A DNA stretch of 64,000 nt from UBA11612 sp965228575 (GCA_965228575.1 CBDDHW010000045.1:32779-96778); one strand, 5' to 3'; counted from the first letter of the stretch, positions 35,921 to 45,438 are shown. Numbers and translations are program-made. The notes: generated by a model not told the origin, from the letters alone.

Positions 35921-36696
35921 GTGCCGAAGAACAATTCAGTAATAATGTAATTGAATGTCAGAATCAGAATTGACGCAGAAACAACCGCATTGGTCGTTGC
36001 CGCACCGACACCCTGCGCACCGCCTTTAGAATAATACCCCGAATAACATCCCATCAGCGCGATGATAAATCCGAACACTGCAGCCTTCACGAGGCCGGAG
36101 ATAATGTCGGTGGCGGTGACAAAATCGATAGTGTTGTTGATGTAAATGGATGGATTGAATCCAAGCTTAAACACCGAAACCATATATCCGCCAAAGACAC
36201 CAATGATGTCAGCGATCAGAACAAGCAACGGGAGCATAAGGAGTCCGGCGAGAAGGCGCGGAACCACCAGGTATTTGTATGGGTTGGTCGACAGGGTCGT
36301 GAGCGCATCGATCTGTTCGGTCACACGCATGGTTCCGATTTCTGCAGCAATAGAGGCGCCAATGCGCCCGGCAACCATGAGGCCCGCAAGCACCGGGCCG
36401 AGTTCGCGAGTGAGCGATACAACGACAACGTTTGCGACAGCCGTTTCGCTGCCTGCAGCGAACCGCGCAAAGCCGGTGTATGTCTGCAGCGCGAGGACCA
36501 TCCCTGAAAAAATCGCCGTCAAACCCACAACCGGCAGCGAGTAGTAACCGATGTCGATCATTTGTTTTCCGATGAGACGCGGATAGAACGGCGGCCGAAC
36601 GCAGTGTGACAGAGCTGTCAGCGCAAATATCGTCAGGCGCCCGAGATGGAGCAGAAACGCAAGGACGACACGGCCGATAGGTGCGAGAAAATTCAT
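35917..36696 (-). CDS. mlaE: Phospholipid ABC transporter permease MlaE
   Basis: 259 residues, an MlaE-type permease with about five or six membrane helices: QMIDIGYYSLPVVGLTAIFSGMVLALQTY, then LTRELGPVLAGLMVAGRIGASIAAEIGTMRVTEQIDAL (the conserved cytoplasmic helix) and GYYSKGGAQGVGAATTNAVVSASILILTFNYIITEL. It works with MlaF and an MCE-domain partner in phospholipid traffic between the membranes. It lies 15 bases after alr and is coupled to mlaF. Confidence 0.94.
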   Translation of the reverse strand: MNFLAPIGRVVLAFLLHLGRLTIFALTALSHCVRPPFYPRLIGKQMIDIGYYSLPVVGLTAIFSGMVLALQTYTGFARFAAGSETAVANVVVVSLTRELGPVLAGLMVAGRIGASIAAEIGTMRVTEQIDALTTLSTNPYKYLVVPRLLAGLLMLPLLVLIADIIGVFGGYMVSVFKLGFNPSIYINNTIDFVTATDIISGLVKAAVFGFIIALMGCYSGYYSKGGAQGVGAATTNAVVSASILILTFNYIITELFFGT

Positions 36697-36711
36697 AAGG
36701 TGTGGTCGGCT

Positions 36712-37857
36712 CTAATTTACCTGGGCGGGAAGATAGCGCCGATGGTACCGGCGGCCAAGGGAGGTAAGGATTTCGTATCCGATGGTTCCGGCATCCCGCG
36801 CAATATCGTCTACTGTATACTGTCTGCCGATCAGGTCTATGGCAGAAGCTGTATCCAAAATCGACTCCGGCACATTTGAAACGTCAAATGTCGCCAAATC
36901 CATCGACACGCGGCCCGCGACCGGCACACGAAATTCGTCGATATAGGCGTGCCCGGCGTTGCTTAAAGAGCGCAAGACTCCATCGGCGTAGCCAACTGCA
37001 ACCGTCGCGAGTTTCGATCCATCCTGAGCTGTATACGTCGCACCGTATCCCACCGTTCCCGCGCTGTTGACTCGGCGGACCTGAAGAATTTTAGCCTGGA
37101 GCCGCACAACAGGGATCATTGGGTTAGTTTGCCCAGGGGTTGGGTTGACCCCATAGAGCGCGACCCCCGGGCGCGCAAAGTCGTAGTGAAAAACCTCGCC
37201 AAGAAAAATACCCGACGAGTTGACCAACGTTCCCTTCGCGTCGTCGAATTTACTGCGAAAGGTGGCAAGGTGAGAGGCAAACATCTCGCGCTGTTTTTCA
37301 TTCATCGGATCGCTGGAGACTTCCGCGCAAGCAAGGTGGCTCATAAGAGCGAGAGGGGTTAGTCCCAAAAACCCATCTGGATCTTCGATGAGCGCGGCAA
37401 ACTCATCTGCGCTGAGTCCGAGGCGTTTCATACCTGTGTCAACGTGGACAATCGAGTTCATGAGCACATCGTTTTTCTGCGCGAAATTTCCCCAGCCTTT
37501 GATTTGGTCGGGCGAGTTCAAAACGGGAATAAGATCGTGAGCGGCAAAATCCCATTCCGTCCCGGGATTAGGGCCGTGCATCACAACCACGCGCGCCTCG
37601 GGCCCAACAACAGGCCTTAAAGCCAGTCCTTCGTCCAAATGAGCCACATAAAAAGTCGAGCATCCTGCAGCTTGGAGCGCGCGCGCGACGGGCTCCAATC
37701 CCAAGCCATAGGCATCGGCCTTAATCACAGCACCCGGATCACAGCGCGCGCTAAGTTTGCGCCTAAGGGTTCGCCAATTTTCCACAAGCGCGGCGAGATC
37801 AATCGTCAGCACCGCGCCCGCGCGCTCTTCTGGACCTGATTTGAGAGGAGGGGTCAT
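36712..37857 (-). CDS. alr: Alanine racemase
   Basis: 381 residues. PLP-dependent racemase supplying D-alanine for peptidoglycan. The PLP lysine is in GAVIKADAYGLG near residue 45, and the barrel strands VHVDTGMKRLGL, LMSHLACAEV and FARPGVALYGVNP are typical. The second catalytic tyrosine lies in GYGATYTAQ. The C-terminal domain ends GYEILTSLGRRYHRRY. It is between dnaB (54 bases) and mlaE, the standard alphaproteobacterial order. Confidence 0.96.
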   Translation of the reverse strand: MTPPLKSGPEERAGAVLTIDLAALVENWRTLRRKLSARCDPGAVIKADAYGLGLEPVARALQAAGCSTFYVAHLDEGLALRPVVGPEARVVVMHGPNPGTEWDFAAHDLIPVLNSPDQIKGWGNFAQKNDVLMNSIVHVDTGMKRLGLSADEFAALIEDPDGFLGLTPLALMSHLACAEVSSDPMNEKQREMFASHLATFRSKFDDAKGTLVNSSGIFLGEVFHYDFARPGVALYGVNPTPGQTNPMIPVVRLQAKILQVRRVNSAGTVGYGATYTAQDGSKLATVAVGYADGVLRSLSNAGHAYIDEFRVPVAGRVSMDLATFDVSNVPESILDTASAIDLIGRQYTVDDIARDAGTIGYEILTSLGRRYHRRYLPAQVN

Positions 37858-37911
37858 AGCCGGAGTGTATCGCCGGAATACCGCGAGAGGGCAAGGGCCT
37901 GGGCGGCCACT

Positions 37912-39435
37912 CTATTCGATAGGTTCGGGTAAGTAGGACGCGTCGATATGATCGCTGAAATGAGTGAAATCAGCTTCAAAGTGCAGCTTAACCGTGCCAA
38001 TCGGCCCGTGGCGTTGTTTCGCGACAATCACCTCAGCAATATTGTGCGCCTGTTCGCAGCGCTCCTGCCATTTCACGTGCCGTTCATGGAATTTGTCCGC
38101 TTGTTCGTCCGGCTTCTGCTGCGGCTCCGCTCGCTCTAAATAGTACTGCTCACGGTAGACAAACATGACCACATCGGAATCCTGTTCGATGGTTCCAGAT
38201 TCGCGCAGGTCTGATAGTTGTGGGCGTTTATCTTCGCGCAGTTCCACTGCACGGGAAAGCTGCGAAAGAGCAAGTACGGGCACGTTTAAATCTTTCGCCA
38301 ACGCTTTGAGGGCGCGGGTGATTCCTGAAATTTCCTGCACCCGGTTTTCGGTGCGCTCACTGCGACCCGGTGAAATAAGTTGTAGATAATCGATAATGAT
38401 GAGCCCAAGCCCGCTCTGGCCCGGAGTTTTGCTTTGCCGTGCAAGGCGGCGGCACCGGGTGCGAATGGTGGAGACTGTAACGGCCGGCGTGTCGTCCACG
38501 AATAAGGGAAGATCATTGAGCTCTTGGCTGGCAACGACAAGCCGCCCAAAGTCGTCGTTGGACAAACCGCCTGTTCGAATGTTGTGGCTGTTGATCTTTG
38601 CGCGTTCTGCCAAAATGCGGGTTGCGAGTTGTTCCGACGACATTTCCAGCGAAAAGAAAGCAACTTGTTTTCCGCGGTCTTCTTCGTTCTCTGTTGTTGC
38701 GAAATGTTGAGCGGCGTTAAACGCGATTGTTGTTGCAAGAGCGGTTTTGCCCATAGAGGGACGTCCTGCCAAGATTAAAAGGTCGGACTTATGTAGTCCT
38801 CCCAATTTGCGATCTATGTCCGTCAGTCCAGTGGTCACACCCGCGAGCGCGCCTTCGCGGCGATGGGCGGCTTCGGCGAGGTTAATGGCCTCCACTAGAA
38901 TATTCTCGAAGGTGCGAAAGCCACTTTCCGCTGTTCCCGATGACGCAAGATCATAGAGTTTTTGCTCTGATGATTCGATTTGCCCCATCGCTGGGTCGTC
39001 CGGCGCTGAATCGAACGCCTCGTTGACCATATCTTCGCCAATGGCGATCAGTTCGCGGCGGAGGAACAGGTCGTAAATGAGCTTTCCGTACTCTGCAGCA
39101 TTGATAATTGTCACCGCACCCGCAGCGATCGCGGCCAGATACTTCGTTCCTCCGGCCGCAGACACAAGCTCGTCGCTCTCAAGATAGGTTTTAAGAGTGA
39201 CAGGATTGGCTTGGTTGCCCTGCTCAATCAGTTTGCCGCAGGCCCGAAAAACGATTCCGTTGACCGGATCGGCAAAATGTTCAGGAAGCAGAAAATCAGA
39301 GACTCGTTCATAAGAACGATTGTTCATCAGGATCGCACCCAGCAACGCGCGCTCCGCCTCATAGTTGTGAGGCGGCGTACGGAGTGCGTTGCCGACAACG
39401 TCGACCGGTTCAGGAGTGCGTAAGGGCTCAGCCAT
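37912..39435 (-). CDS. dnaB: Replicative DNA helicase DnaB
   Basis: 507 residues. The N-terminal domain (NYEAERALLGAILMNNRSYERVSDFLLPEHF) binds primase; the C-terminal RecA-like domain has Walker A AGRPSMGKTALA, VAFFSLEMSSEQLA, Walker B LGLIIIDYLQLI and the arginine finger region with LRESGTIEQDSDVVMFVYR. No intein. It unwinds DNA at the fork as a hexamer. First gene of the leftward run; the promoter should lie in 39436-39670, shared with divergent uppP. Confidence 0.97.
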   Translation of the reverse strand: MAEPLRTPEPVDVVGNALRTPPHNYEAERALLGAILMNNRSYERVSDFLLPEHFADPVNGIVFRACGKLIEQGNQANPVTLKTYLESDELVSAAGGTKYLAAIAAGAVTIINAAEYGKLIYDLFLRRELIAIGEDMVNEAFDSAPDDPAMGQIESSEQKLYDLASSGTAESGFRTFENILVEAINLAEAAHRREGALAGVTTGLTDIDRKLGGLHKSDLLILAGRPSMGKTALATTIAFNAAQHFATTENEEDRGKQVAFFSLEMSSEQLATRILAERAKINSHNIRTGGLSNDDFGRLVVASQELNDLPLFVDDTPAVTVSTIRTRCRRLARQSKTPGQSGLGLIIIDYLQLISPGRSERTENRVQEISGITRALKALAKDLNVPVLALSQLSRAVELREDKRPQLSDLRESGTIEQDSDVVMFVYREQYYLERAEPQQKPDEQADKFHERHVKWQERCEQAHNIAEVIVAKQRHGPIGTVKLHFEADFTHFSDHIDASYLPEPIE

Positions 39436-39670
39436 GGGACGCGGACATTATACATATCTAACGTCCAACGGAATTCCCCAGACCTGTGGATAATTAAATT
39501 CAGTGGGGATAAATCAATCGATCACCTTCGCGTCTCATCGGAAAGACAATGGTTGTATGGCTTGCTATTTTCCCCATTGATCCGCGCTCTTGCCAATTGG
39601 GGGTCGCTCTGTCCTGATGGCAGGTGATCGCGGCACACTCGCGCCGTATTCATAAGGTATATGCACCAAG

Positions 39671-40474
39671 ATGGACTTGCTGGTTTTCCTACAAGCGGCG
39701 TTTTTGGGTTTGGTTGAAGGGCTGACGGAATTTCTGCCGGTCTCCTCCACCGGCCATTTGATCCTGCTTGTCGATTTGCTTGGTTTTGAAGGACCGCCTG
39801 GGGCTCTGTTTGAAATCGTGATTCAACTGGGCGCGATATTGGCTGTCACTTGGGTCTATCGCGGCAAAATTTTCGACGTCGTGGTGGGGTTGCCCCACGA
39901 TCCGAAAGCTCAGCGTTTTACCGGCAATCTTCTTTTGGCTTTCCTGCCGGCGATGGTGATCGGGGCGTTTGCCTATGAGTTCATCAAAGGCGTTTTGTTT
40001 TCGCCTTGGGTGGTGAGCGTGGCCCTGATTGTCGGCGGGATCGCAATTATTGTTATCGAGCGCACGCAAAAATCCGAGCGCTACCATGCACCCGAAGACA
40101 TACCCTGGCGCCGTGCCCTCGCCATTGGTTTTTTTCAATGTACGGCCATGATCCCCGGTGTGTCCCGGTCCGGGGCAACGATCATGGGCGCTTTGCTGGT
40201 GGGTGTGGAGCGCCGCGCGGCTGCCGAGTTCTCGTTCTTGCTCGCCATTCCGACGATGTTCGCCGCAACGGTGTACGATCTTTACAAAAACAGAGACGTT
40301 CTGACGGTCGACAATGTTGCCGTGATTGCGGTGGGATTTATTGTGGCCTTTATTGTCGCAATGGTCGTCGTGCGCGGTGTGCTAGGATTTATCTCAAAGC
40401 ACGGTTACGTGCCGTTTGCGATCTACCGCATCTTTATCGGCGCTCTGATGTTGGCCATTTTATCGCTTCGCTGA
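39671..40474 (+). CDS. uppP: Undecaprenyl-diphosphatase
   Basis: 267 residues, BacA/UppP integral membrane enzyme with about eight helices. The catalytic motif GLVEGLTEFLPVSSTGHLIL lies at the N-terminus and the second motif, PGVSRSGATI, near residue 165. It recycles undecaprenyl diphosphate for peptidoglycan and O-antigen carriers and gives bacitracin tolerance. It is divergent from dnaB and convergent to rplI. Confidence 0.96.
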   Translation: MDLLVFLQAAFLGLVEGLTEFLPVSSTGHLILLVDLLGFEGPPGALFEIVIQLGAILAVTWVYRGKIFDVVVGLPHDPKAQRFTGNLLLAFLPAMVIGAFAYEFIKGVLFSPWVVSVALIVGGIAIIVIERTQKSERYHAPEDIPWRRALAIGFFQCTAMIPGVSRSGATIMGALLVGVERRAAAEFSFLLAIPTMFAATVYDLYKNRDVLTVDNVAVIAVGFIVAFIVAMVVVRGVLGFISKHGYVPFAIYRIFIGALMLAILSLR

Positions 40475-40507
40475 GCGGACCAAGAAATGTGAGCTCGGTT
40501 GAATCAC

Positions 40508-40539
40508 AACCGGCGCAGCATTCACACGCCGCGCCGGTT
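40508..40539. terminator. Inverted repeat between convergent uppP and rplI
   Basis: Nine-base stem AACCGGCGC (40508-40516) with GCGCCGGTT (40531-40539) in the gap between two convergent stops. No long T tract follows on either strand, so it would be a weak or assisted terminator. Confidence 0.45.
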
Positions 40540-40566
40540 CTTGAGCCTTCAAAATTTTTGAGGTTG

Positions 40567-41178
40567 CTATGAGCCTTGTGTTGCAGGCTCCTCGGTGGTC
40601 GGGGTTTCAGCGGCAACCTCCTCCTCTGGGGCCTCTTCGGCTGCTTCCTCGGAGTTGGCTTTGGCGAGTTTCTCGGCATCTTCTTGGCGCTCAAGAAATT
40701 CGGCCGATTTCTTCTCCATTAGGTTGGCTTCTTCGACAGAGCGCGCGACGGTGAAATCGATATCGACTTTCACCTCCGGATGAAGTTTCACCGCTGTTTG
40801 GAACGCGCCAAGCGATTTCACAGGGGTGTGCAGCAGCACCTGGCCGCGGTCGACGGTAAAGCCAGCTTCTTTCAAGGAGTCACCGATATCACGCGCGGTG
40901 ACAGATCCGTAGAGCTGCCCACCTTCACCAGCCTGACGCACGATGATTAATTTGGTGCCGTCCATTTTTTTGGCAACAGATTCGGCTTCGTCCTTGCGCT
41001 TCAAGTTCGCCGCTTCCAACTCCACGCGCTTGGACTCAAAATACTCGCGGCTTTCCTTGGTTGCGCGCAAAGCCTTCTTTTTCGGCAAAAGATAATTGCG
41101 TGCGAACCCGGCTTTGACCTTTACGACATCTCCCATCTGTCCGAGATGGTCGATACGTTCCAATAAAATGACTTCCAT
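40567..41178 (-). CDS. rplI: 50S ribosomal protein L9
   Basis: 203 residues. Signature MEVILLERIDHLGQMGDVVKVKAGFARNYLLPKKKAL at the start, then a central helix and the C-terminal domain (YGSVTARDIGDSLKEAGFTVDRGQV). The tail has an acidic extension of about 30 residues rich in Glu/Ala/Thr, longer than in E. coli L9. Its start shares one base with the stop of the DUF2232 gene. Confidence 0.97.
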   Translation of the reverse strand: MEVILLERIDHLGQMGDVVKVKAGFARNYLLPKKKALRATKESREYFESKRVELEAANLKRKDEAESVAKKMDGTKLIIVRQAGEGGQLYGSVTARDIGDSLKEAGFTVDRGQVLLHTPVKSLGAFQTAVKLHPEVKVDIDFTVARSVEEANLMEKKSAEFLERQEDAEKLAKANSEEAAEEAPEEEVAAETPTTEEPATQGS

Positions 41179-42164
41179 TATTCACCTCCTGAACGCGCAA
41201 CAAGATGTCGCGCGCGTATCTTATAAAACTGTTCAATCACTCCAAGTATCACGAGCAATCCGAGGGCCACGCTCGCCATGAGCAAAGCCAATACATAAAA
41301 CACAACCAAGAAAACGAGACGTTGCGGTGAGCGCGCCGCCGCGCAATGCACAACCGCCAAACCTTGGAGCGCAAGCGGAAGACTGAGAACAACTGCTGCG
41401 CTTTTGGCGATAAACCCGAGATCACCGCTCGCGGCCCAGGCTAAAGCCATGACTATGCCAGTGGGGACGATAAACCAAACCGGGACACCAAAGCTGCGAT
41501 AGTTAGGTTTAAGTCCCGGCGCCATATCCATGCGGCCTAAAGCGACTTGCGCCAACCCTGTGCTCAATATCGCACGTAAGCACCAATGGGCGGCGACCGC
41601 AGCCGGGAGCGCACCCGCTAAAAACAATCGCATTTGATCGCGCGCCTCAGAGGCTATCTCCCCTCCCGGTGGCACGAGCGCCGCAGCGGTGATGGTTGAT
41701 AGGGCCTCATCAAGATGCTCGAGCAATGCGGCTTGAAGTCCTTCGGGTCCAACTGGAACAGAAGCAAGGCCAGCAACCAACAAAACTGTTGCCCCTGCGA
41801 CCAATAGACATACTGACTGACCGATCGCTTCGCCGGACACGGCAGACCCGTCAGGCGACGACCCCCGCAAACGCGAAAAAAGCGCGACGGGAGCAGCGTC
41901 CATAAAAAGGTATGCGGCAGCTAATCCGCCAGAACCGGTAAGAACCATGACTGTTATCGCTCCGCTTACAACCGCGATCGGCAAAAAGTTAACCCCGTAC
42001 CCCAGCACAGCCATCGCCAAGGGCAGAGGAGACAACATCGCGCCCAATAGGACGCCAAACAACGATTGGCGCATGGCTGCGATAAGCAACACAGCGCCAA
42101 GGGCGCCTGCGACAACGACAATGGTGCTAGCGCGTGTCACAAGCATTCTCGTAGCAAGCGCCAC
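41178..42164 (-). CDS. DUF2232 family membrane protein
   Basis: 328 residues with about eight hydrophobic helices. DUF2232 proteins are found in alphaproteobacteria and firmicutes and commonly lie between rpsR and rplI, as here. Segments include VVVAGALGAVLLIAAM, ALGAMLSPLPLAMAVLGYGVNFLPIAVV and FVVFYVLALLMASVALGLLVILGVIEQFYKIR at the C-terminus. Function unknown. The start codon (GTG) is not firmly fixed; an ATG six codons in is possible. The rplI start overlaps its stop. Confidence 0.85.
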   Translation of the reverse strand: MALATRMLVTRASTIVVVAGALGAVLLIAAMRQSLFGVLLGAMLSPLPLAMAVLGYGVNFLPIAVVSGAITVMVLTGSGGLAAAYLFMDAAPVALFSRLRGSSPDGSAVSGEAIGQSVCLLVAGATVLLVAGLASVPVGPEGLQAALLEHLDEALSTITAAALVPPGGEIASEARDQMRLFLAGALPAAVAAHWCLRAILSTGLAQVALGRMDMAPGLKPNYRSFGVPVWFIVPTGIVMALAWAASGDLGFIAKSAAVVLSLPLALQGLAVVHCAAARSPQRLVFLVVFYVLALLMASVALGLLVILGVIEQFYKIRARHLVARSGGE

Positions 42165-42203
42165 AAGACCGGGATGCCCCCGCCCTGGCGGCGCATCCGC
42201 CCA

Positions 42204-42443
42204 TTACGTGGCAACCACGTAAGGCAGCAACGCCAAGAAACGCGCCCGCTTAATCGCGCGCGCCAATTCACGTTGCTTTTTTGTGGACACTGCAGTGATA
42301 CGGCTGGGCACGATTTTACCCCGCTCGGAAATATAACGCTGCAGCAACTTGGTATCTTTGTAATCGATCTTCGGCGCATTCGTGCCCGTGAAAGGGCATG
42401 TCTTGCGGCGGCGAAAGAAAGGTTTGCGTCCTGCTGGGGGCAT
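42204..42443 (-). CDS. rpsR: 30S ribosomal protein S18
   Basis: 79 residues, normal length. Conserved FFRRRKTCPFTG, then IDYKDTKLLQRYISERGKIVPSRITAVSTKKQRELARAIKRARFLALLPY. The motif CPF is intact. The start shares a base with the rpsF stop (TAATG), so S6 and S18, which bind as a pair on the 30S platform, are translationally coupled. Confidence 0.98.
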   Translation of the reverse strand: MPPAGRKPFFRRRKTCPFTGTNAPKIDYKDTKLLQRYISERGKIVPSRITAVSTKKQRELARAIKRARFLALLPYVVAT

Positions 42444-42925
42444 TACGCGTCTCCTTCGTCTGAAGTTGAAGAGTCATCCTCGGCTGGCTTTGGTCGGCGA
42501 CCTGAACTGAAACGCCCGCCGTCCCGGCCACCGTCCCGGCCACCGTCATCGCGGCCTCCGCGTCGTCCGGATCCAAAAAATCCTCCGCGGTCCGAAGGGC
42601 GATCCTTGTTCTGCAAAATAGCAGACGGGCCTTCTTCAAGTTCATCGACGCGAATGGTCATATACCGCAGAACATCTTCGTTCAGCCGCATGCGCCGTTC
42701 ATATTCACCGATCGCCGTTGCTGGCGCATCGATGTTGAACAGTACGTAATGACCTTTGCGGTTTTTCTTAACGCGATAGGCGAGGGACCTTAGGCCCCAG
42801 TTTTCTCTCTTGGCAACTTTGCCGCCGCCTTCGCTAATAATATTGGTGAGTTCGTCCGCCAGAGCATCCACTTGGGTGGTTGCAATATCCTGACGGGCGA
42901 TCACCACGCTCTCGTATAAGGGCAT
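42443..42925 (-). CDS. rpsF: 30S ribosomal protein S6
   Basis: 160 residues. The S6 core is clear: MPLYESVVIARQDIATTQVDALADELTNII, then RENWGLRSLAYRVKKNRKGHYVLFNIDAP and YERRMRLNEDVLRYMTIRVDEL. The C-terminus is a long Gly/Arg/Asp-rich tail (about 105-160, GGRDGGRDGGR repeats encoded by 12-base units), longer than in most S6 proteins. The ribosome site AAAGGAG is ten bases upstream. First gene of the unit. Confidence 0.97.
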   Translation of the reverse strand: MPLYESVVIARQDIATTQVDALADELTNIISEGGGKVAKRENWGLRSLAYRVKKNRKGHYVLFNIDAPATAIGEYERRMRLNEDVLRYMTIRVDELEEGPSAILQNKDRPSDRGGFFGSGRRGGRDDGGRDGGRDGGRFSSGRRPKPAEDDSSTSDEGDA

Positions 42926-43289
42926 GGATCAAGCACTCCTTTCGGCTTGTCTCGTCCAGACCTGCACCGCCCATCGGCGCCGGCCGGCATAGCCGACCCC
43001 CAAAAGGCCGGCAAGGAGCTATGTGAAGGCGCGGAATATACACATTCCCCCAACGGGAACAAGGGTTTCGCCAGGGTTCGGCGGGCGTCTGCGGACTCAG
43101 GGGATGGAGTGTGTACTGTGCGGATAAATCACATAAATATACAATAAAATCATATATTTATGGTGTTTCTAAGTGGAGGCACGAGGGCCGGGCGGCAGCG
43201 GGAATACAGCGGGTTTCTTGACAGTTCTGGGTTGCTCGGGCACCTCTGCGCTCTGAATTGGCGCAAAATAATAAATGATTGGGGGCGTT
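42926..43289. promoter_or_regulatory. Divergent rpsF/fabD control region with possible rpsF leader hairpin
   Basis: 364 bases without a gene. Toward rpsF (minus strand) the leader holds a GC-rich hairpin: GCCGGCC near 43007-43013 can pair with GGCCGGC near 42980-42986. S6:S18-binding leaders are known before rpsF in many bacteria, but I cannot confirm the diagnostic bulge. The part near 43130-43160 is AT-rich and is the likely promoter zone for fabD, which has GGGGGCG before its ATG. Confidence 0.35.
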
Positions 43290-44234
43290 ATGAGTTGGGC
43301 ATACGTATTTCCCGGACAAGGGTCTCAGGCCGTTGGCATGGGTAAGGATTTGTCCGGAGCGTTCTCCGAAGCTAAAGAGATTTTCGGAGAGGTCGATGAA
43401 GCTTTGAAACAGAATCTTTCAAAGCTCATGTTTGAAGGCCCGGCTGATGATTTAACCTTGACTGAAAACGCGCAGCCCGCGCTCATGGCCGTGAGCATGG
43501 CGGTGATCAAAGTGCTCGAGAGCCAAGGCGGAATCTCCATTCGCAATACAGCGCGCTATGTGGCTGGGCATTCCTTGGGCGAATACTCCGCTCTTGCCGC
43601 GACCGGATCCATAACATTGTCTGATGCGGCGCGTTTGCTGAAAACCCGCGGGCAGGCCATGCAAAAGGCCGTGCCGGTCGGTGAGGGCGCGATGGCGGCC
43701 TTAATTGGTTTGGATGTCGACCAAGCATTGGAAGTCGCTGGAGACGCGTCGGAAGATGATCAGGTCTGTGCAGCTGCGAACGACAATGCCCCGGGCCAGG
43801 TTGTTGTATCCGGCCATCGTCCGGCTGTGGAACGGGCCATTGAATTGGCAAAAGAGTTGGGGGCAAAACGCGCGATGCTATTGCCGGTGAGCGCACCGTT
43901 CCATTGCCCGCTCATGAAACCTGCGGCTGCGGTGATGGCGGATGCGTTGGCGGCGGTGGACGTAAAGTCTCCGGCCGTCCCGGTGATCGCCAATGTTACC
44001 GCATCGTCGGTTATTGATCCGGATGAAATTCGCAATTTACTTGTCGAGCAAGTCACGGCGATGGTGCGCTGGCGTGAAAGCGTGAATCTTATGACCGAAG
44101 CAGGTGTCGATACACTTGTGGAAGCGGGCGCTGGCAAGGTTTTGACGGGTCTCGCGAAACGCATCAGTAAGGACCTTTCTGCTGTCAGCCTGCAAACGCC
44201 TGACGACATCGAGGCCTTTATCAAAAACAGTTAA
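43290..44234 (+). CDS. fabD: Malonyl-CoA:ACP transacylase
   Basis: 314 residues from the ATG at 43290, supported by GGGGGCG; an ATG at 43275 is in frame but sits before the ribosome site. Acyltransferase domain: AYVFPGQGSQAVGMGKDL, nucleophile GHSLGEYSAL (Ser near residue 94), and the late catalytic His in SAPFHCPLM. It loads malonyl units onto acyl carrier protein. It opens the fabD-fabG-acpP-fabF cluster. Confidence 0.97.
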   Translation: MSWAYVFPGQGSQAVGMGKDLSGAFSEAKEIFGEVDEALKQNLSKLMFEGPADDLTLTENAQPALMAVSMAVIKVLESQGGISIRNTARYVAGHSLGEYSALAATGSITLSDAARLLKTRGQAMQKAVPVGEGAMAALIGLDVDQALEVAGDASEDDQVCAAANDNAPGQVVVSGHRPAVERAIELAKELGAKRAMLLPVSAPFHCPLMKPAAAVMADALAAVDVKSPAVPVIANVTASSVIDPDEIRNLLVEQVTAMVRWRESVNLMTEAGVDTLVEAGAGKVLTGLAKRISKDLSAVSLQTPDDIEAFIKNS

Positions 44235-44280
44235 ACGACATTGGTTCGGAGCGCGGACCGATGCGGCGCAGGAGAAGTTT

Positions 44281-45021
44281 ATGTTTGATCTAAGCGGAAA
44301 ATGTGCGCTGATCACAGGCGCGAGCGGGGGTATCGGGTCTGCGATCGCCCGCGCGTTTTATGATCAGGGTGCGGCGGTTTGTCTTCACGGGACGCGGCGA
44401 GAGGTATTGGAGACGCTGGCAAACGATCTTGGTGAGCGTGCACATGTTGTCGTCGCAAATTTGTCCGAGGGCGATGAGGTCGTCGACAAAATTGTTCCGG
44501 ACGCCGAAGCTGCAATGGGCTCGCTCGATATCCTCGTGAACAACGCGGGGATAACTCGCGACGGACTCGTTCTTCGCATGAAGGATGAAGACTTCTGGCA
44601 GGTCATCAACGTTAATTTAGCGGTGGCATTTCGCTTGAGCCGTGCGGCGGTGCGGGGGATGATCAAACGCCGCGGCGGGCGCATTTTAAATATCTCGTCT
44701 GTTGTCGGCGTCACTGGCAATCCCGGGCAAGTGAATTATGTGGCTTCCAAAGCCGGTTTGATCGGTTTGACAAAATCGCTCGCTCAGGAAGTGGCGAACC
44801 GCGGAGTTACGGTCAATGCGATCGCTCCGGGCTTGATTGAAAGCGCGATCACCGAAAAACTTACCGAGGATCAGAGGGCAAAATATTTAACCGGAATTCC
44901 GGCGGGCCGGATTGGAGAAGGTGCCGACGTGGCGAGCGCTGCGGTGTATCTCGCCAGCGATGAGGCGAGCTATGTGACCGGTCAAACCCTCCATGTAAAT
45001 GGCGGAATGGCTATGATTTAA
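44281..45021 (+). CDS. fabG: 3-oxoacyl-[ACP] reductase
   Basis: 246 residues. SDR fold with ALITGASGGIGSAIARAF, NNAGITRDGLVLRM and catalytic Ser/Tyr/Lys in ISSVVGVTGNPGQVNYVASKAGLIG; C-terminus VTGQTLHVNGGMAMI is diagnostic of FabG. It reduces 3-oxoacyl-ACP with NADPH in elongation. GGAG precedes the ATG. It lies 46 bases after fabD. Confidence 0.97.
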   Translation: MFDLSGKCALITGASGGIGSAIARAFYDQGAAVCLHGTRREVLETLANDLGERAHVVVANLSEGDEVVDKIVPDAEAAMGSLDILVNNAGITRDGLVLRMKDEDFWQVINVNLAVAFRLSRAAVRGMIKRRGGRILNISSVVGVTGNPGQVNYVASKAGLIGLTKSLAQEVANRGVTVNAIAPGLIESAITEKLTEDQRAKYLTGIPAGRIGEGADVASAAVYLASDEASYVTGQTLHVNGGMAMI

Positions 45022-45193
45022 GGGGATTAGGCGCCGATTTCCGGCCTCTAGCCAAGAAAAATGTTATATGCTACTGACACTCCGCCTGGGGGGAGTGCCG
45101 GGTATTTTGAAGGCCGCCGCCTTCCCGATTTCGTGAAGTTGCGGGCTGCTGACACCATCATAACCAATGAAAAACTAATTGAGGTAATGACGA

Positions 45194-45433
45194 ATGAGTG
45201 ATGTCGCTGACCGCGTTAAAAAAATTGTCGTGGAACACCTGGGCGTTGAAGAGCCCAAGGTCACCGAAAATGCCAGCTTTATTGATGATTTGGGAGCCGA
45301 CAGTTTGGATACCGTTGAACTCGTCATGGCCTTCGAAGAAGAATTTAGCGTAGAGATTCCCGACGATGCGGCCGAAAAAATTCTAACCGTTAAAGACGCG
45401 ATCGCCTTTATCGAGGCGAACGGCAGCAAGTAA
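45194..45433 (+). CDS. acpP: Acyl carrier protein
   Basis: 79 residues, acidic. The phosphopantetheine serine is in DLGADSLDTVELVMAFEEEF (Ser37 or nearby), with typical helices II and IV. It carries acyl chains for all fatty-acid enzymes around it. GAGG lies about nine bases before the ATG. The 172-base gap upstream suggests a promoter of its own; hairpins follow it. Confidence 0.98.
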   Translation: MSDVADRVKKIVVEHLGVEEPKVTENASFIDDLGADSLDTVELVMAFEEEFSVEIPDDAAEKILTVKDAIAFIEANGSK

Positions 45434-45438
45434 GTCGC

